This document shows, piece by piece, positions 10,096-19,172 of a stretch of 64,000 bases of DNA. Made by a program: the position numbers and the translations under genes. The DNA is taken from assembly GCA_905182295.1 (NCBI GenBank), contig CAJJAZ010000003.1:124001-188000 (forward strand). Reading direction: 5' to 3'. The stretch's first letter is position 1. Each line of letters opens with the position of its first letter. Source of the DNA: an uncultured Flavobacteriaceae bacterium. Lineage in GTDB: Bacteria > Bacteroidota > Bacteroidia > Flavobacteriales > Flavobacteriaceae. The notes under the pieces are model-generated. The model saw only the letters and a program-made list of their open reading frames with translations, ran no database searches and was not told the DNA's origin.

Positions 10096-10947
10096 ATGAA
10101 AAATAAACTATTCAAATTAATGACTTTTTCTCTGGCTATTTTTATGGTAGCTTGTCAGGAGTCAGATAATGCGATTGACAAAGTATTTGAGGGCACCACA
10201 AATGGCGCAATCATAAGAACTGTATCGCTTAACAGTGGAGAGTTCAACAGTTATGACCTGAACTCTGCATTCGATGTAGACATTGAAGTGCAGGACGTTG
10301 AAAACGGAGGCCTCATGGAGAAAGTAAACGTATATTTACAATTCAAAGGAAATGAAGTGCTGGTTTCTACATTAACAGCATCTAGTTTTACTACAGGCCC
10401 TTTTGGTTTACCAAGAGCAAACGTGAGAATCACTCTATCTGAAGCAGTTGCTGCTTTAGGTTTAAGTTCAAGCCAATACACTGGTGGAGACGCTTTACCT
10501 GTAAGGCTAGAATTGGTGTTAACCGATGGTAGGATATTTACAGATAAAGATGGGTCTGGATCTTTACAAGGATCTTACTTCTCTTCACCTTATAAGTACA
10601 ATACTGTAATTAAATGTATTCCAACTAGTGCAGTAGCTGGTATTTACACCATTGCAATGATAGATTCATATGGTGATGGTTGGAATGGTGCTTCTGTAGA
10701 CGTAACTATAGACGGAACTACAACAGCTTATACTGTTACTTCTGATCAAGGATCAAATGCTACCCATGTGGTAACAATACCAGCAGGATCTTCGACTATG
10801 TCTTTCGCATACACAAATGGTGCATGGGATAGTGAAGCAAGTTATACTATTTCTTACACTAAGCTAGATGGAACATCTCCACAAACTGCTTTATCTGATG
10901 GACCTTCTTCTGCAGGAGGAACTAAAGTATTGAGTGTTTGTCAATAA
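10096..10947 (+). CDS. Lipoprotein with C-terminal GDGWNG-type beta domain
   Basis: Third gene of the SusC/SusD operon, 283 residues. The lipobox is FMVACQES, cysteine near residue 20. The N-terminal half (about 30-175) is a beta-rich domain I cannot name. The C-terminal half begins at about residue 180 with GIYTIAMIDSYGDGWNGASV and continues as a beta-sandwich-like stretch. The DSYGDGWNG signature recurs in secreted flavobacterial proteins and looks like a ligand- or calcium-binding fold, but its role is not established to my knowledge. Position suggests an auxiliary surface-binding protein of this uptake system, like SusE/SusF. It ends just before a strong terminator. Confidence 0.8.
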   Translation: MKNKLFKLMTFSLAIFMVACQESDNAIDKVFEGTTNGAIIRTVSLNSGEFNSYDLNSAFDVDIEVQDVENGGLMEKVNVYLQFKGNEVLVSTLTASSFTTGPFGLPRANVRITLSEAVAALGLSSSQYTGGDALPVRLELVLTDGRIFTDKDGSGSLQGSYFSSPYKYNTVIKCIPTSAVAGIYTIAMIDSYGDGWNGASVDVTIDGTTTAYTVTSDQGSNATHVVTIPAGSSTMSFAYTNGAWDSEASYTISYTKLDGTSPQTALSDGPSSAGGTKVLSVCQ

Positions 10948-10973
10948 CATCTTATTACAATTACAAAAAAAAA

Positions 10974-10997
10974 GGCCCGCAATTGCGGGCCTTTTTT
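10974..10997 (+). terminator. Bidirectional terminator between convergent operons
   Basis: A perfect 7-bp stem GGCCCGC / GCGGGCC with an AATT loop is followed by six T and preceded by nine A. It therefore works on both strands, ending the SusC operon and the convergent arylsulfotransferase-like gene. Confidence 0.9.
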
Positions 10998-11051
10998 ATG
11001 ATAAGACTTAATATAATAGCATGAGATAATAGAAAATCGATTATTTTGAAT

Positions 11052-12536
11052 CTACTGAATATTTAAACGCAATAACCTAGGGTCATTCTTGAGATAGTAA
11101 TAAGGCCTCCAGAAACTTTTTCCTAAGCCGTCATACTTCCAAATAACTTCTCCTTGCGCAGATACTTCCCAATATCCATAGTCACCCTCACAAATTAAAG
11201 TATTGCCGTTAGGGAGCCTCTGTAGACCAGAGATTTTATCAAAATACATGTCTGTATTCGTAAAAGACCATTGTTTCACAGGAGCAATATAATTTTGCAT
11301 ACTACTCGTAGAGAAAGTGGGTAAAACCAATTCATAGGCAATAGACTGTTCTAAGTTGCTACCATTATTATAAATTAGAAAATTCCCATTGCCAGGATAA
11401 TTATTTGGAATTATAGAAGGATGGTGGTTGTTAAATAAAAATTGTGGTGCAATAGTGTGTTCAAATAAAGAAGGGTTACCAAAACGGTACACCAAATCTC
11501 CTCCCCTAGTGTATTGACCCCCTTGAGAAGATGCTGCTTCTTCTGAAGAAGTGCTGTGGTCAATTACCCAAACCTCACTGTAAAAGTTAACACTCATATA
11601 GATAAGGTCAGTAGCCGGATCATAGAAAATGCCATTGGCATGCATCCAATCTCCATTTTGTAAATCACTGTGATTAAGGTCAATTTTGTTAGGGAAATCA
11701 GAAAGCGATCCGTATAAATCATTGTCAGCCGCTGTGTTTTGGACCATATGATCCCAACTCCTCCATTGCCAAACAATTTCGTTGGTTTGAGGGTTCACCT
11801 CAATTAATTTCTCCAAGAAAATATCATGCCCTGGGAATTGACCAGCGGTTTCTAATTGTAATTCAGTGATTCTTTCCCAAACCATGACCATCATATGGCC
11901 ATTGGGCAATTGGGTCGCGTCATGGTGGGCAATCTCATTTTCGGTATTCACCTCATAACGCCATAATTCCTTTCCGGTATAGTCCATGAGAGACACGACA
12001 CCTCCAAAACCACCAAAAGTAATGATAGGATCTGAAGACTTAAAACAAGCCAATAAATCGCCAGAAGGTGTTATTTCAATATCATTTCCAAAACGCTCTT
12101 CAAAAGCCCACTCTTTGAGTTTTTCACCCTCATGGTTCACCAAATAAGCATTTTTTTGTCCGTTTTCCATCATAAAAATATACCCACTTTGATCTATCCC
12201 TTGCGCATTGTAAAGCACAATGTTCTCCTGAGCAAAGCGCTCTAAGGGAATAAAGAAAGCCACTACCTCCATATTGTTACTCAAAACAAGCTGCTTAGAT
12301 ACTTCTGTACCCGTTAAACCACCCTCCCAATGGGAAAATTTATAATTAGGCGCTGCTACAGCAGTAATGCTAATAGTCTGTCCTGATTTATATGGAGGGT
12401 TATTGCTAAATAATATAGTACCACCTGAAACGGGACTTACAGCGGTAGTTATATTTAGTAAGACCGAGTCTGCAACGTCATTTTTGGAACACGAAAACAG
12501 AAAGAACAACAGTATGTATAAAAATGGATTTCTCAT
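11052..12536 (-). CDS. Arylsulfotransferase-family lipoprotein with N-terminal InlB-like repeat
   Basis: 494 residues. The lipoprotein signal MRNPFLYILLFFLFSCSKND places the lipidated cysteine near residue 16. Residues about 28-95 form a divergent InlB B-repeat-like domain (VSPVSGGTILFSNNPPYKSG, YKFSHWEGGL). The remainder matches the arylsulfotransferase (ASST) beta-propeller family: HHDATQLPNGHMMVM, EIVWQWRSWDHMV, DWMHANGIFYDP, FGNPSLFEH, NNHHPSIIPN and QRLPNGNTLICEGDYG, with several histidines of the kind used in ASST catalysis. Enzymes of this family move sulfuryl groups between phenolic esters; whether this member is active is inferred only. It is monocistronic and convergent with the SusC operon. 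Confidence 0.85.
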   Translation of the reverse strand: MRNPFLYILLFFLFSCSKNDVADSVLLNITTAVSPVSGGTILFSNNPPYKSGQTISITAVAAPNYKFSHWEGGLTGTEVSKQLVLSNNMEVVAFFIPLERFAQENIVLYNAQGIDQSGYIFMMENGQKNAYLVNHEGEKLKEWAFEERFGNDIEITPSGDLLACFKSSDPIITFGGFGGVVSLMDYTGKELWRYEVNTENEIAHHDATQLPNGHMMVMVWERITELQLETAGQFPGHDIFLEKLIEVNPQTNEIVWQWRSWDHMVQNTAADNDLYGSLSDFPNKIDLNHSDLQNGDWMHANGIFYDPATDLIYMSVNFYSEVWVIDHSTSSEEAASSQGGQYTRGGDLVYRFGNPSLFEHTIAPQFLFNNHHPSIIPNNYPGNGNFLIYNNGSNLEQSIAYELVLPTFSTSSMQNYIAPVKQWSFTNTDMYFDKISGLQRLPNGNTLICEGDYGYWEVSAQGEVIWKYDGLGKSFWRPYYYLKNDPRLLRLNIQ

Positions 12537-12707
12537 GGGTGTAATGAATTAAAAGAACAAATATAGGATGAATAAAAATCGAAACAAAAGATGTCATTTT
12601 GTTTAAAGTTAAAGAAGCTAAAGTAAAAAAGTCGGAATAAAAAATGATTAAATTATTAAAATGACCTTAATTATATATAATACATAAAAAATGAACATAT
12701 TCAAAAA

Positions 12708-12734
12708 CCCCCTGCCAAAAGCAGGGGGTTTTTT
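12708..12734. terminator. Strong hairpin with T-runs on both strands, directly upstream of rlmB
   Basis: An 8-bp perfect stem CCCCCTGC / GCAGGGGG with a CAAAA loop has A5 before it and T6 after it on the plus strand. It could terminate transcription from either side and shields rlmB from upstream read-through. It ends only 15 bp before the rlmB ATG, so the rlmB -7 element lies immediately after it. Confidence 0.8.
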
Positions 12735-12737
12735 GTT

Positions 12738-12745
12738 TACTTTTG
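12738..12745 (+). promoter_or_regulatory. -7 element of rlmB, implying a leaderless or near-leaderless mRNA
   Basis: TACTTTTG matches TAnnTTTG exactly. The ATG begins at 12750, 4 bp after the element, which is about where transcription should start. No -33 TTG is seen; that region is occupied by the terminator stem. Confidence 0.55.
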
Positions 12746-12749
12746 CATC

Positions 12750-13490
12750 ATGGAGAAACAAACGTACATATACGGTATTAGGGCTGTTATTGAGGCCATA
12801 GAAGCCAAAGAAACCTTAGACAAGGTCTTTATTCAAAAGGGACTGCAAGGAGACTTAATTAAAACTTTAGAAAACCTGATTAGAAAACAGGGGTTAAACA
12901 CTTCTTATGTGCCCGTAGAAAAGCTAGACCGCTTGGCCAAGCAACACAACAACCACCAAGGGGTTGTAGCGAGCATTTCTCCCATTGAATTCCATGAACT
13001 CGATCCTTTTGTAGAAAGTATCTTAGAAACAAAAGAAGCACCACTTTTCTTACTCTTAGACCAATTGTCCGATGTCAGGAATTTTGGCGCCATCATAAGA
13101 ACTGCCTCTTGTACGGGAGTAGACGCTATTATCATTCAAAAAAAGGGTGCTGCTCCAGTGACTGCAGACACCATAAAAACCTCAGCAGGTGCAGCCTTTC
13201 AAGTCCCTATTATTAAGGTAGATCACTTAAAAGACGCCGTTTTTCACTTACAAGCCTGCGGTATTCAAGTAATCGCAGCCACAGAGAAAGCGAAAAACGA
13301 CTTATATGAAGTATCCTTTACAGGACCCACTGCTATTGTTATGGGTTCTGAAGACATGGGAATTACACCCTCCATTTTGAAAGTGGCCAACGCCCAAGCA
13401 AAGTTACCCATGCAAGGACCTATTAGTTCATTAAATGTATCTGTTGCCTGTGGTGTTTTCTTATACGAAGCAGTGAGACAAAGAAAATAA
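12750..13490 (+). CDS. rlmB: 23S rRNA (guanosine-2251-2'-O)-methyltransferase, TrmH/SpoU family
   Basis: SPOUT-fold RNA 2'-O-ribose methyltransferase, 246 residues, cytoplasmic. The N-terminal substrate-binding domain (about 1-80) includes YIYGIRAVIEAI. The C-terminal catalytic knot has the three family motifs: LSDVRNFGAIIRTA (motif 1, arginine near residue 117), IVMGSEDMGI (motif 2) and ISSLNVSVACGVFLYEAVRQ (motif 3). The target G2251 in the P-loop of 23S rRNA is assigned from the family. The gene is followed after 1 bp by rarA, so the two are co-transcribed. Confidence 0.93.
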   Translation: MEKQTYIYGIRAVIEAIEAKETLDKVFIQKGLQGDLIKTLENLIRKQGLNTSYVPVEKLDRLAKQHNNHQGVVASISPIEFHELDPFVESILETKEAPLFLLLDQLSDVRNFGAIIRTASCTGVDAIIIQKKGAAPVTADTIKTSAGAAFQVPIIKVDHLKDAVFHLQACGIQVIAATEKAKNDLYEVSFTGPTAIVMGSEDMGITPSILKVANAQAKLPMQGPISSLNVSVACGVFLYEAVRQRK

Positions 13491-13491
13491 T

Positions 13492-14769
13492 ATGAATGAA
13501 CCATTAGCAGAAAGAGTCCGTCCAAAGTCCTTAGAGGGCTATATGAGTCAATCTCATTTGGTGGGTCCTGCTGGTGTATTGACAAAACAAATAAAGGCCG
13601 GTATTATCCCATCTATCATTTTATGGGGACCTCCTGGAACTGGAAAAACAACCTTAGCCAATATTATTGCCACACAGACAGAACGGCCTTTTTATGCCCT
13701 TAGTGCTATTAATTCTGGGGTAAAAGAAGTGAGGGAGGTCATTGAAAAAGCCAAGCAATCTGGAGGATTATTTACCACAAAAAATCCGCTTTTATTCATA
13801 GATGAGATTCATAGATTCAGCAAATCTCAACAGGACTCCCTTTTAGCAGCAGTAGAAAAAGGATGGGTTACCTTAATTGGAGCTACCACAGAGAATCCGA
13901 GTTTTGAGGTAAATGCTGCCCTACTCTCTCGTTGCCAAGTTTACACGCTCAAAGCTTTTGAAAAATCAGATTTAGAAGCGCTATTAAACAACGCCATAAA
14001 GATAGATCCATGGCTTCAAGAGAAGGAAATTACCCTCAAAGAAACCAATGCCCTTTTTAGGGCAAGTGGTGGTGACGCCAGAAAATTACTCAATATTTTT
14101 GAATTTTTAATCACTCAAAATCCAGATAAAAAAGTAGTCATCACAGATGAGTTTGTAACCAGCAACACACAAAATAACACTGCTTTTTATGACAAGTCTG
14201 GAGAACAACATTACGACATAGTTTCTGCATTTATAAAATCTATTAGAGGTTCAGATCCCAATGCAGCTGTTTACTGGCTAGCCAGAATGATCGTTGGAGG
14301 AGAAGACGTGAAATTCGTTGCTAGGAGAATGGTCATATTGGCTTCTGAAGATATTGGGAATGCCAATCCAACTGCCCTTGTACTAGCAAATACTTGTTTC
14401 CAGTCGGTGCATACTATTGGACACCCAGAGGCCAGAATTATCTTGAGTCAGTGTGCGGTGTATTTAGCGACTTCTCCAAAGAGCAATAGCAGTTATTTGG
14501 CCATAAACGAAGCGATTGCTGCTGTTAAAGAAACTGGAGATTTACAAGTACCCCTCGCACTGAGAAATGCGCCTACCAAACTAATGAAAGAATTGGGTTA
14601 TGGAGACAGCTACCAATACTCCCACAACGGTCCAAATGCATTCATAGCACAAGAGTTTCTTCCAGAAGCATTATCAGGAACCGTATTTTACAAGCCCGGA
14701 GACAACCCCAGGGAAAAAAGCAGTAGAGATTTTCTTAAAAACCGTTGGAAAGATAGATACGGATACTAA
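13492..14769 (+). CDS. rarA: Replication-associated recombination protein A (AAA+ ATPase)
   Basis: MgsA/RarA/WRNIP1-family clamp-loader-like ATPase, 425 residues, acting at stalled replication forks. It shows the N-terminal [21 protein letters not shown], Walker [12 protein letters not shown], Walker [20 protein letters not shown], sensor 1 [19 protein letters not shown] and sensor 2 [10 protein letters not shown]. The C-terminal tetramerisation part contains [17 protein letters not shown] and [15 protein letters not shown]. Start and stop fit the family length. It overlaps nothing and converges on the HAD gene 16 bp away, with no obvious terminator between them. Confidence 0.95.
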   Translation: MNEPLAERVRPKSLEGYMSQSHLVGPAGVLTKQIKAGIIPSIILWGPPGTGKTTLANIIATQTERPFYALSAINSGVKEVREVIEKAKQSGGLFTTKNPLLFIDEIHRFSKSQQDSLLAAVEKGWVTLIGATTENPSFEVNAALLSRCQVYTLKAFEKSDLEALLNNAIKIDPWLQEKEITLKETNALFRASGGDARKLLNIFEFLITQNPDKKVVITDEFVTSNTQNNTAFYDKSGEQHYDIVSAFIKSIRGSDPNAAVYWLARMIVGGEDVKFVARRMVILASEDIGNANPTALVLANTCFQSVHTIGHPEARIILSQCAVYLATSPKSNSSYLAINEAIAAVKETGDLQVPLALRNAPTKLMKELGYGDSYQYSHNGPNAFIAQEFLPEALSGTVFYKPGDNPREKSSRDFLKNRWKDRYGY

Positions 14770-14785
14770 TGAAATCCCTGACTTA

Positions 14786-15475
14786 TTAAAGGTAATTTCT
14801 TAATTCCTCTAGCTGGTGCACAATTTTACAGTGATCATGAGCAGATTCTCCGTGAGCGTTAAAATGAATGACCTCAAAGCCAACTTCTTTAGCGCCTAGA
14901 ATATCTGCCTCTAAGCTATCTCCTATCATCAACGATTTATCTGCGGTGACATTTGCTTTTTCTAGTGCCAATTCAAAAATTTTAGGATGTGGCTTCTTTA
15001 CCCCTGCCAGCTCAGAGTCCATAACAACGTCAAAATAATGATCAATATGGGCATTTTTCATTTTCTTGCCTTGCACTTCGGAAAAACCATTGGTGATGAT
15101 ATGTAAATTGTAATGGGGCTTTAAATACGCTAATATCTCTATGGTACCGTGAAACAAATGGTTGTAAGTAGTGAGCACTTCCATATATTGGTCTGCTAAT
15201 TCATGAATCAATGCGTCTGTAGCAGGGTATTCAAGTGTGTCAAAGGTGAATTTTAAACGTTCGTAACGAAGGGTTTCTTTAGAAACGGTACCGTTTCTGT
15301 ACATACGCCAATACTGAAGGTTAATAGGAATATAGGCTTTTAAAAATGTATCTAATGGAATGTCTACACCATATTCAGTGAGTAAACGTTCAAAAGTAAG
15401 GGCTGAATTTTTTTCAAAATCCCAAAGGGTATGGTCTAAATCAAAAAAAATGTCTGAAATTTTTCCTTTAAGCAT
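14786..15475 (-). CDS. YjjG-family HAD pyrimidine 5'-nucleotidase
   Basis: 229-residue haloacid-dehalogenase-fold phosphatase of the YjjG type, which removes phosphate from (often non-canonical) pyrimidine nucleoside monophosphates. HAD motif I is FFDLDHTLW (Asp nucleophile near residue 11). Motif II is IITNGFSEVQGKK, motif III GVKKPHPKIFELAL, motif IV MIGDSLEADILGA. A helical C1 cap lies between motifs I and II. Last of a minus-strand series, 164 bp downstream of the deacetylase gene. The exact substrate is inferred from the family. Confidence 0.85.
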   Translation of the reverse strand: MLKGKISDIFFDLDHTLWDFEKNSALTFERLLTEYGVDIPLDTFLKAYIPINLQYWRMYRNGTVSKETLRYERLKFTFDTLEYPATDALIHELADQYMEVLTTYNHLFHGTIEILAYLKPHYNLHIITNGFSEVQGKKMKNAHIDHYFDVVMDSELAGVKKPHPKIFELALEKANVTADKSLMIGDSLEADILGAKEVGFEVIHFNAHGESAHDHCKIVHQLEELRNYL

Positions 15476-15639
15476 TGTATTTTTTTTGCTAAAGGTACTA
15501 TTTAATTTTGCTTTGATTGAGCGAAGAGATACCCTGCATAATTTTTAGTAGATCTACAGATACACAAATTCTGCGCTGTATTTTATTTATGGAAACACAA
15601 ATTATATGTTGTAATCTACTTACAGTATAAAGCAAAAAG

Positions 15640-16935
15640 CTACTTACTAAACTGAGCCAAATGCTTTTGGAAAGTTTCTTTCCACACCAGTGATTTTTCT
15701 CCTCCCAACAATTCATTAGAGAAAACTACGTTAAAGTGGGCACCCACCTCTTTTGTTGCCTGATATAGCGGTGTCATTATTTTTAATGCATCTAAAGTGC
15801 TCTTTTCCTTTAATAAAGCGTAATCATGCACCGCAAACGGGTGCACTTTAATGGGCAATTGAACCTCTAGGTAAATATCATAAAAGAAAAATGGGCTGGC
15901 AGTACCCGCTCTAAATCCAAGCTCATGGGTATAGCCCATAGAATAGTCATTGTGAATTTCAGCGTCTACCAAATCCCTATAAGAAACGGGTATGTCTACC
16001 CTATTATAGCGCATCCTAGAAGCCTTAATGGGTCTGTTGACCACATTGGCCAAATGCTTCTGCTCTTCCATTAAAATTTTAGGTGCGCCAAAAGATGCGT
16101 ATGACGCCGCCAAAGCCACTTCAAAGTGGTCCGCTACAGATTTTATAAGGGCTTTGAATGAGTTGTTATAAGGAGACACATTTTTGTCATAAGTACCATA
16201 ATCAGCAAATTGAAAAAAGAAAATGGCATTGGCCTTATACTGCCGTAAAAGAATTCCTAAAAAGTCAAAGTTATCGTAGGGATCTTTTTTAAAGCGCAAC
16301 CACACCCCTAGTCTGGTTAGAAGCCTGTTGAATTTAAAGCCTGACAAATCTACAAAAAAACCAGAGATTCCTCTGATAAGGCCCCTATAAGCAAAGGCAT
16401 GCGAGCTAGTCACATCGATTAATGGGGTAAAGCAATAGGTCCTTTTTGCCCTTTTAAGATCGGGGAATCTATCTTGTAGGGCATTAAAAAATAGGGTTGC
16501 CCATTGGTCCACCACAGGCCGCGTTAAAAAACCGTTCACATAACCCACACTTTCTTTTGGTGGAAAGCGTCCGTGAATGTCTTTCACATGAGGTAAATAC
16601 TCTTCATACCTAGAGAGCATATAAAAACTAGCTGCAAAAATATCAAAAGGAATACCACTCTTCTCCCCCACAGGAAAAAAACAGGGCACCCCGTTCCAGT
16701 CACTCACTTTAATAGAGTGGTCATTTATACCTTGCTCAAATAAAAGCTCATGAGATCTAATAAAGAACTCATTCTGTAAAGCCTGCTTGGTGTATGTTAA
16801 TTTAGGTCCCTCATGTTTTATGAAGTCTGACACTTCAGTAGTGAAAGCAACTTCTAAGCCTAACAAACGCTTACAAATATGGTTGGCTATATAAGTAAAT
16901 CTAGGCGTGATTTTATAGGTGTATATCAGGAGCAT
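15640..16935 (-). CDS. Polysaccharide-deacetylase-family protein of the flavobacterial 430-residue type
   Basis: 431 residues, no signal peptide. The C-terminal two thirds resemble a NodB-like deacetylase fold: TPLIDVTSSHAFAYRGLIRG in the place of the usual catalytic TxDxD stretch, IFFFQFADYGTYDKNVSP, MRYNRVDIPVSYRDLV, NDYSMGYTHELGFRAG and ASPFFFYDIYLE. The first motif is degenerate, with one Asp where active enzymes have two, so activity is uncertain. The N-terminal third (about 1-130) is a separate domain seen in this group (GIPFDIFAASFYMLSRYEEY). It is a neighbour of radC and yjjG in one orientation; a cell-envelope role is inferred only. Confidence 0.8.
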   Translation of the reverse strand: MLLIYTYKITPRFTYIANHICKRLLGLEVAFTTEVSDFIKHEGPKLTYTKQALQNEFFIRSHELLFEQGINDHSIKVSDWNGVPCFFPVGEKSGIPFDIFAASFYMLSRYEEYLPHVKDIHGRFPPKESVGYVNGFLTRPVVDQWATLFFNALQDRFPDLKRAKRTYCFTPLIDVTSSHAFAYRGLIRGISGFFVDLSGFKFNRLLTRLGVWLRFKKDPYDNFDFLGILLRQYKANAIFFFQFADYGTYDKNVSPYNNSFKALIKSVADHFEVALAASYASFGAPKILMEEQKHLANVVNRPIKASRMRYNRVDIPVSYRDLVDAEIHNDYSMGYTHELGFRAGTASPFFFYDIYLEVQLPIKVHPFAVHDYALLKEKSTLDALKIMTPLYQATKEVGAHFNVVFSNELLGGEKSLVWKETFQKHLAQFSK

Positions 16936-17004
16936 TTAAAAGAAAGTATGGTTCAAAAAATATATAACCAAAGGACAGGTTATTCTAAGTTTAAAATTAA
17001 ACAA

Positions 17005-17676
17005 TTAAAGCAAATGCTGGTCTGCAAAACTAAAGTATTCATTTTTACCTACAATAATATGGTCTAATAACACAATATCTAACACCTTAGCTGCATCTTT
17101 TAATTTATGCGTTAAGGCCTTATCAGCTGCAGAAGGTGTCAGATTTCCTGTGGGGTGATTGTGGGCTACTATCATAGCAGTAGCTCCCCATTTTATGGCT
17201 TGTTGCAACACCAATCTAACATCTACAACCGTAGCCGTAAAGCCACCTTTACCCAGTAAAGACCGTTCTAAAAGCACATGGGCATTGTCCAAATACAGCA
17301 CCCAAAATTCCTCATAGGTCAAACCAATTAGAACGGGTTTCAATATTGAAAAAGCAGCTGCACTGGAAGAAAGAGACAAAGGTTTCGCAGGAGTAAGATC
17401 TAACAATCGATAACCCAAATCTAGTGAGGCCTTAATTTTAATAGCTTTTACCTTCCCTACCCCTTTAAAATCTGTTAAATTTTCAATAGACAACTCAAAG
17501 AGTTTTTGAAGGTCATTACCAGAGCGAATTAAAAGCCTCTTGGCCAATGAAAGGGCAGACTGACCCACAGATCCATTGCCAATGACAATCGCTAAAAGTT
17601 CTGCATCTGTCAATTTTTGTCCTCCCAAACGGAGGTACTTTTCTCTAGGCTGGTCTTCTACAGACCAAGACTTCAT
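17005..17676 (-). CDS. radC: RadC-family JAB-domain protein
   Basis: 223 residues from the ATG at 17676 (MKSWSVEDQPREKYLRLG). This start fits the family better than the in-frame ATG at 17700 or the TTG at 17739. An N-terminal helix-hairpin-helix region (LTDFKGVGKVKAIKIKA) is followed by a JAMM/JAB domain with AHNHPTGNLTPSAAD and an upstream catalytic-type glutamate region (LTYEEFWVLYLDNAH). Historically called a DNA-repair protein; its biochemical role is unsettled. This is a chromosomal core copy, not next to mobile elements. Confidence 0.92.
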   Translation of the reverse strand: MKSWSVEDQPREKYLRLGGQKLTDAELLAIVIGNGSVGQSALSLAKRLLIRSGNDLQKLFELSIENLTDFKGVGKVKAIKIKASLDLGYRLLDLTPAKPLSLSSSAAAFSILKPVLIGLTYEEFWVLYLDNAHVLLERSLLGKGGFTATVVDVRLVLQQAIKWGATAMIVAHNHPTGNLTPSAADKALTHKLKDAAKVLDIVLLDHIIVGKNEYFSFADQHLL

Positions 17677-17812
17677 ACTTGTGTTTTTAGCATAAACCAT
17701 GAATAAAGATAGCCTGTATGGTACAAAAAGGAGCGCCAACCAGACAAACTACTCCCTGACTAGATTATCGGTCAAAAAACCCTACTAAAAAACTAAAAAC
17801 AATGATAAAATC

Positions 17813-19168
17813 TTAGGAGACCCTTTGGGCTAAAGCTTTAAAATCTGTGCCTCCGTAATTACCAGAACTCATAAATAAGAGCACCGTTCCTTCTAAAGAC
17901 AAATCCCTTAAGAAAATAGCCAAACCTTCTTGCGTAGTTTCTATTTGAAGCGCAGTGGAACCAAAAGCATTTTTAATAACCTCAGCAGAGATAGGTTCCC
18001 GTTCTTTTATGGCAAGTACGGCTGGCTCGTAGAAAACCATACCGACATCGGCCTTGGCCAAAGCATTTTTATACTCCTTAAGAAAAGAAGCGTCTAAGCT
18101 GCTGTATGTATGCAACTCAAGTACCACAACCAACTTCCTATCTGGATACTGCTCCTTAACCGCTGCAGTTGTGGCCTTTACCTTACTGGGTGCATGAGCA
18201 AAATCCTTATAAATAGCCGTTTGATTGTTTTTAACGACCAACTCCAGTCGTTTAGAAGCCCCTTTAAAACTACTAATGGCCTCATAGAAATCTAGGGCGT
18301 CTATCCCCATATGCTGGCAGATCCACTTGGCACCTGCTAGATTATTAAGGTTGTGCTTTCCGAAAATCTCTAAAGGCAAAGGGCCTTCATCCGTTTCTAG
18401 ATAAGTCACGCCATTGTCTATAAAGGCTTCTGGGGTGGTATAAGCAATTTTACGAATGGTGTTGGTGGCTTTTTCTACCATCTCATTAAGCACCTCATCT
18501 TCTTGATTAAAGCTCAAGCTACCTCCTCCTACAATACTGTCAATAAAGGATTCGAAGGGCGCACAATAAGATTCAAAAGTGGGAAACACATTAATATGGT
18601 CCCAAGCAATACCACTCAATAAAGCAATATGTGGTTTGTAATGTAAAAACTTAGATTGAGAATCTATAGGAGAAGAGAGGTATTCATCCCCCTCTAATAA
18701 CATAAAATCGTTCTGTTCAGTGAGGTGAACCATCTTGTCAAAGCCGTCTAATTGGGCGCCCACCATAAAGTCAATTTCTTTTTCATGGTAGTGCATCACG
18801 TGAAGGATCATAGAAGTAATGGTTGTTTTTCCATGACTCCCCCCTATGACCACGCGTGTTTTATGTTTTGAATGCTCGTATAAAAATTCAGGGTAAGAAG
18901 ACACTTTTAAACCCAATTCTTGGGCTTTTGCAAGTTCAGGATTCCCTGGTTTTGCATGCATGCCTAAAACAATTACGTCTATATCTGAGTGAATGTTTTC
19001 AGGATGCCAACCCATTTCTAAGGGAAGTAAGCCCACAGCTTCTAAACGGCTTTTAGAGGGCTCAAAAATGACGTCGTCGCTACCACTAATTTCGTGACCC
19101 GCTTCGTGTAATGCCAATGCCAAGTTATGCATGGCACTTCCTCCAATGGCTATAAAATGTATTCTCAT
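17813..19168 (-). CDS. mpl: UDP-N-acetylmuramate:L-alanyl-gamma-D-glutamyl-meso-diaminopimelate ligase
   Basis: Murein-recycling Mur-family ligase, 451 residues, which attaches the recovered tripeptide to UDP-MurNAc. The N-terminal Rossmann motif is MRIHFIAIGGSAMHNLALAL, the ATP loop GGSHGKTTITSMI, the central block LLEGDEYLSSPIDSQSKF, and the C-terminal region IYKDFAHAPSKVKATTAA. The IGGSAMHNLA signature and the lack of MurC-specific segments separate it from MurC. It lies 4 bp downstream of obgE and 136 bp upstream of radC. Confidence 0.9.
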   Translation of the reverse strand: MRIHFIAIGGSAMHNLALALHEAGHEISGSDDVIFEPSKSRLEAVGLLPLEMGWHPENIHSDIDVIVLGMHAKPGNPELAKAQELGLKVSSYPEFLYEHSKHKTRVVIGGSHGKTTITSMILHVMHYHEKEIDFMVGAQLDGFDKMVHLTEQNDFMLLEGDEYLSSPIDSQSKFLHYKPHIALLSGIAWDHINVFPTFESYCAPFESFIDSIVGGGSLSFNQEDEVLNEMVEKATNTIRKIAYTTPEAFIDNGVTYLETDEGPLPLEIFGKHNLNNLAGAKWICQHMGIDALDFYEAISSFKGASKRLELVVKNNQTAIYKDFAHAPSKVKATTAAVKEQYPDRKLVVVLELHTYSSLDASFLKEYKNALAKADVGMVFYEPAVLAIKEREPISAEVIKNAFGSTALQIETTQEGLAIFLRDLSLEGTVLLFMSSGNYGGTDFKALAQRVS

Positions 19169-19172
19169 AGTT

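Noticed and set aside
15503-15510. Plus-strand TAATTTTG resembling a -7 element
   Set aside because: No plus-strand gene follows; the sequence is AT-rich and the match is probably accidental.
15498-15716. 72-residue open frame in the gap between the deacetylase and HAD genes
   Set aside because: It runs into the deacetylase coding region in another frame, has no recognisable features and atypical composition; taken as a chance frame.
17677-17739. Upstream extension of radC (TTG at 17739, ATG at 17700)
   Set aside because: The added residues (ALLFVPYRLSLFMVY) do not resemble the family N-terminus, which begins at MKSWSVEDQPREK.
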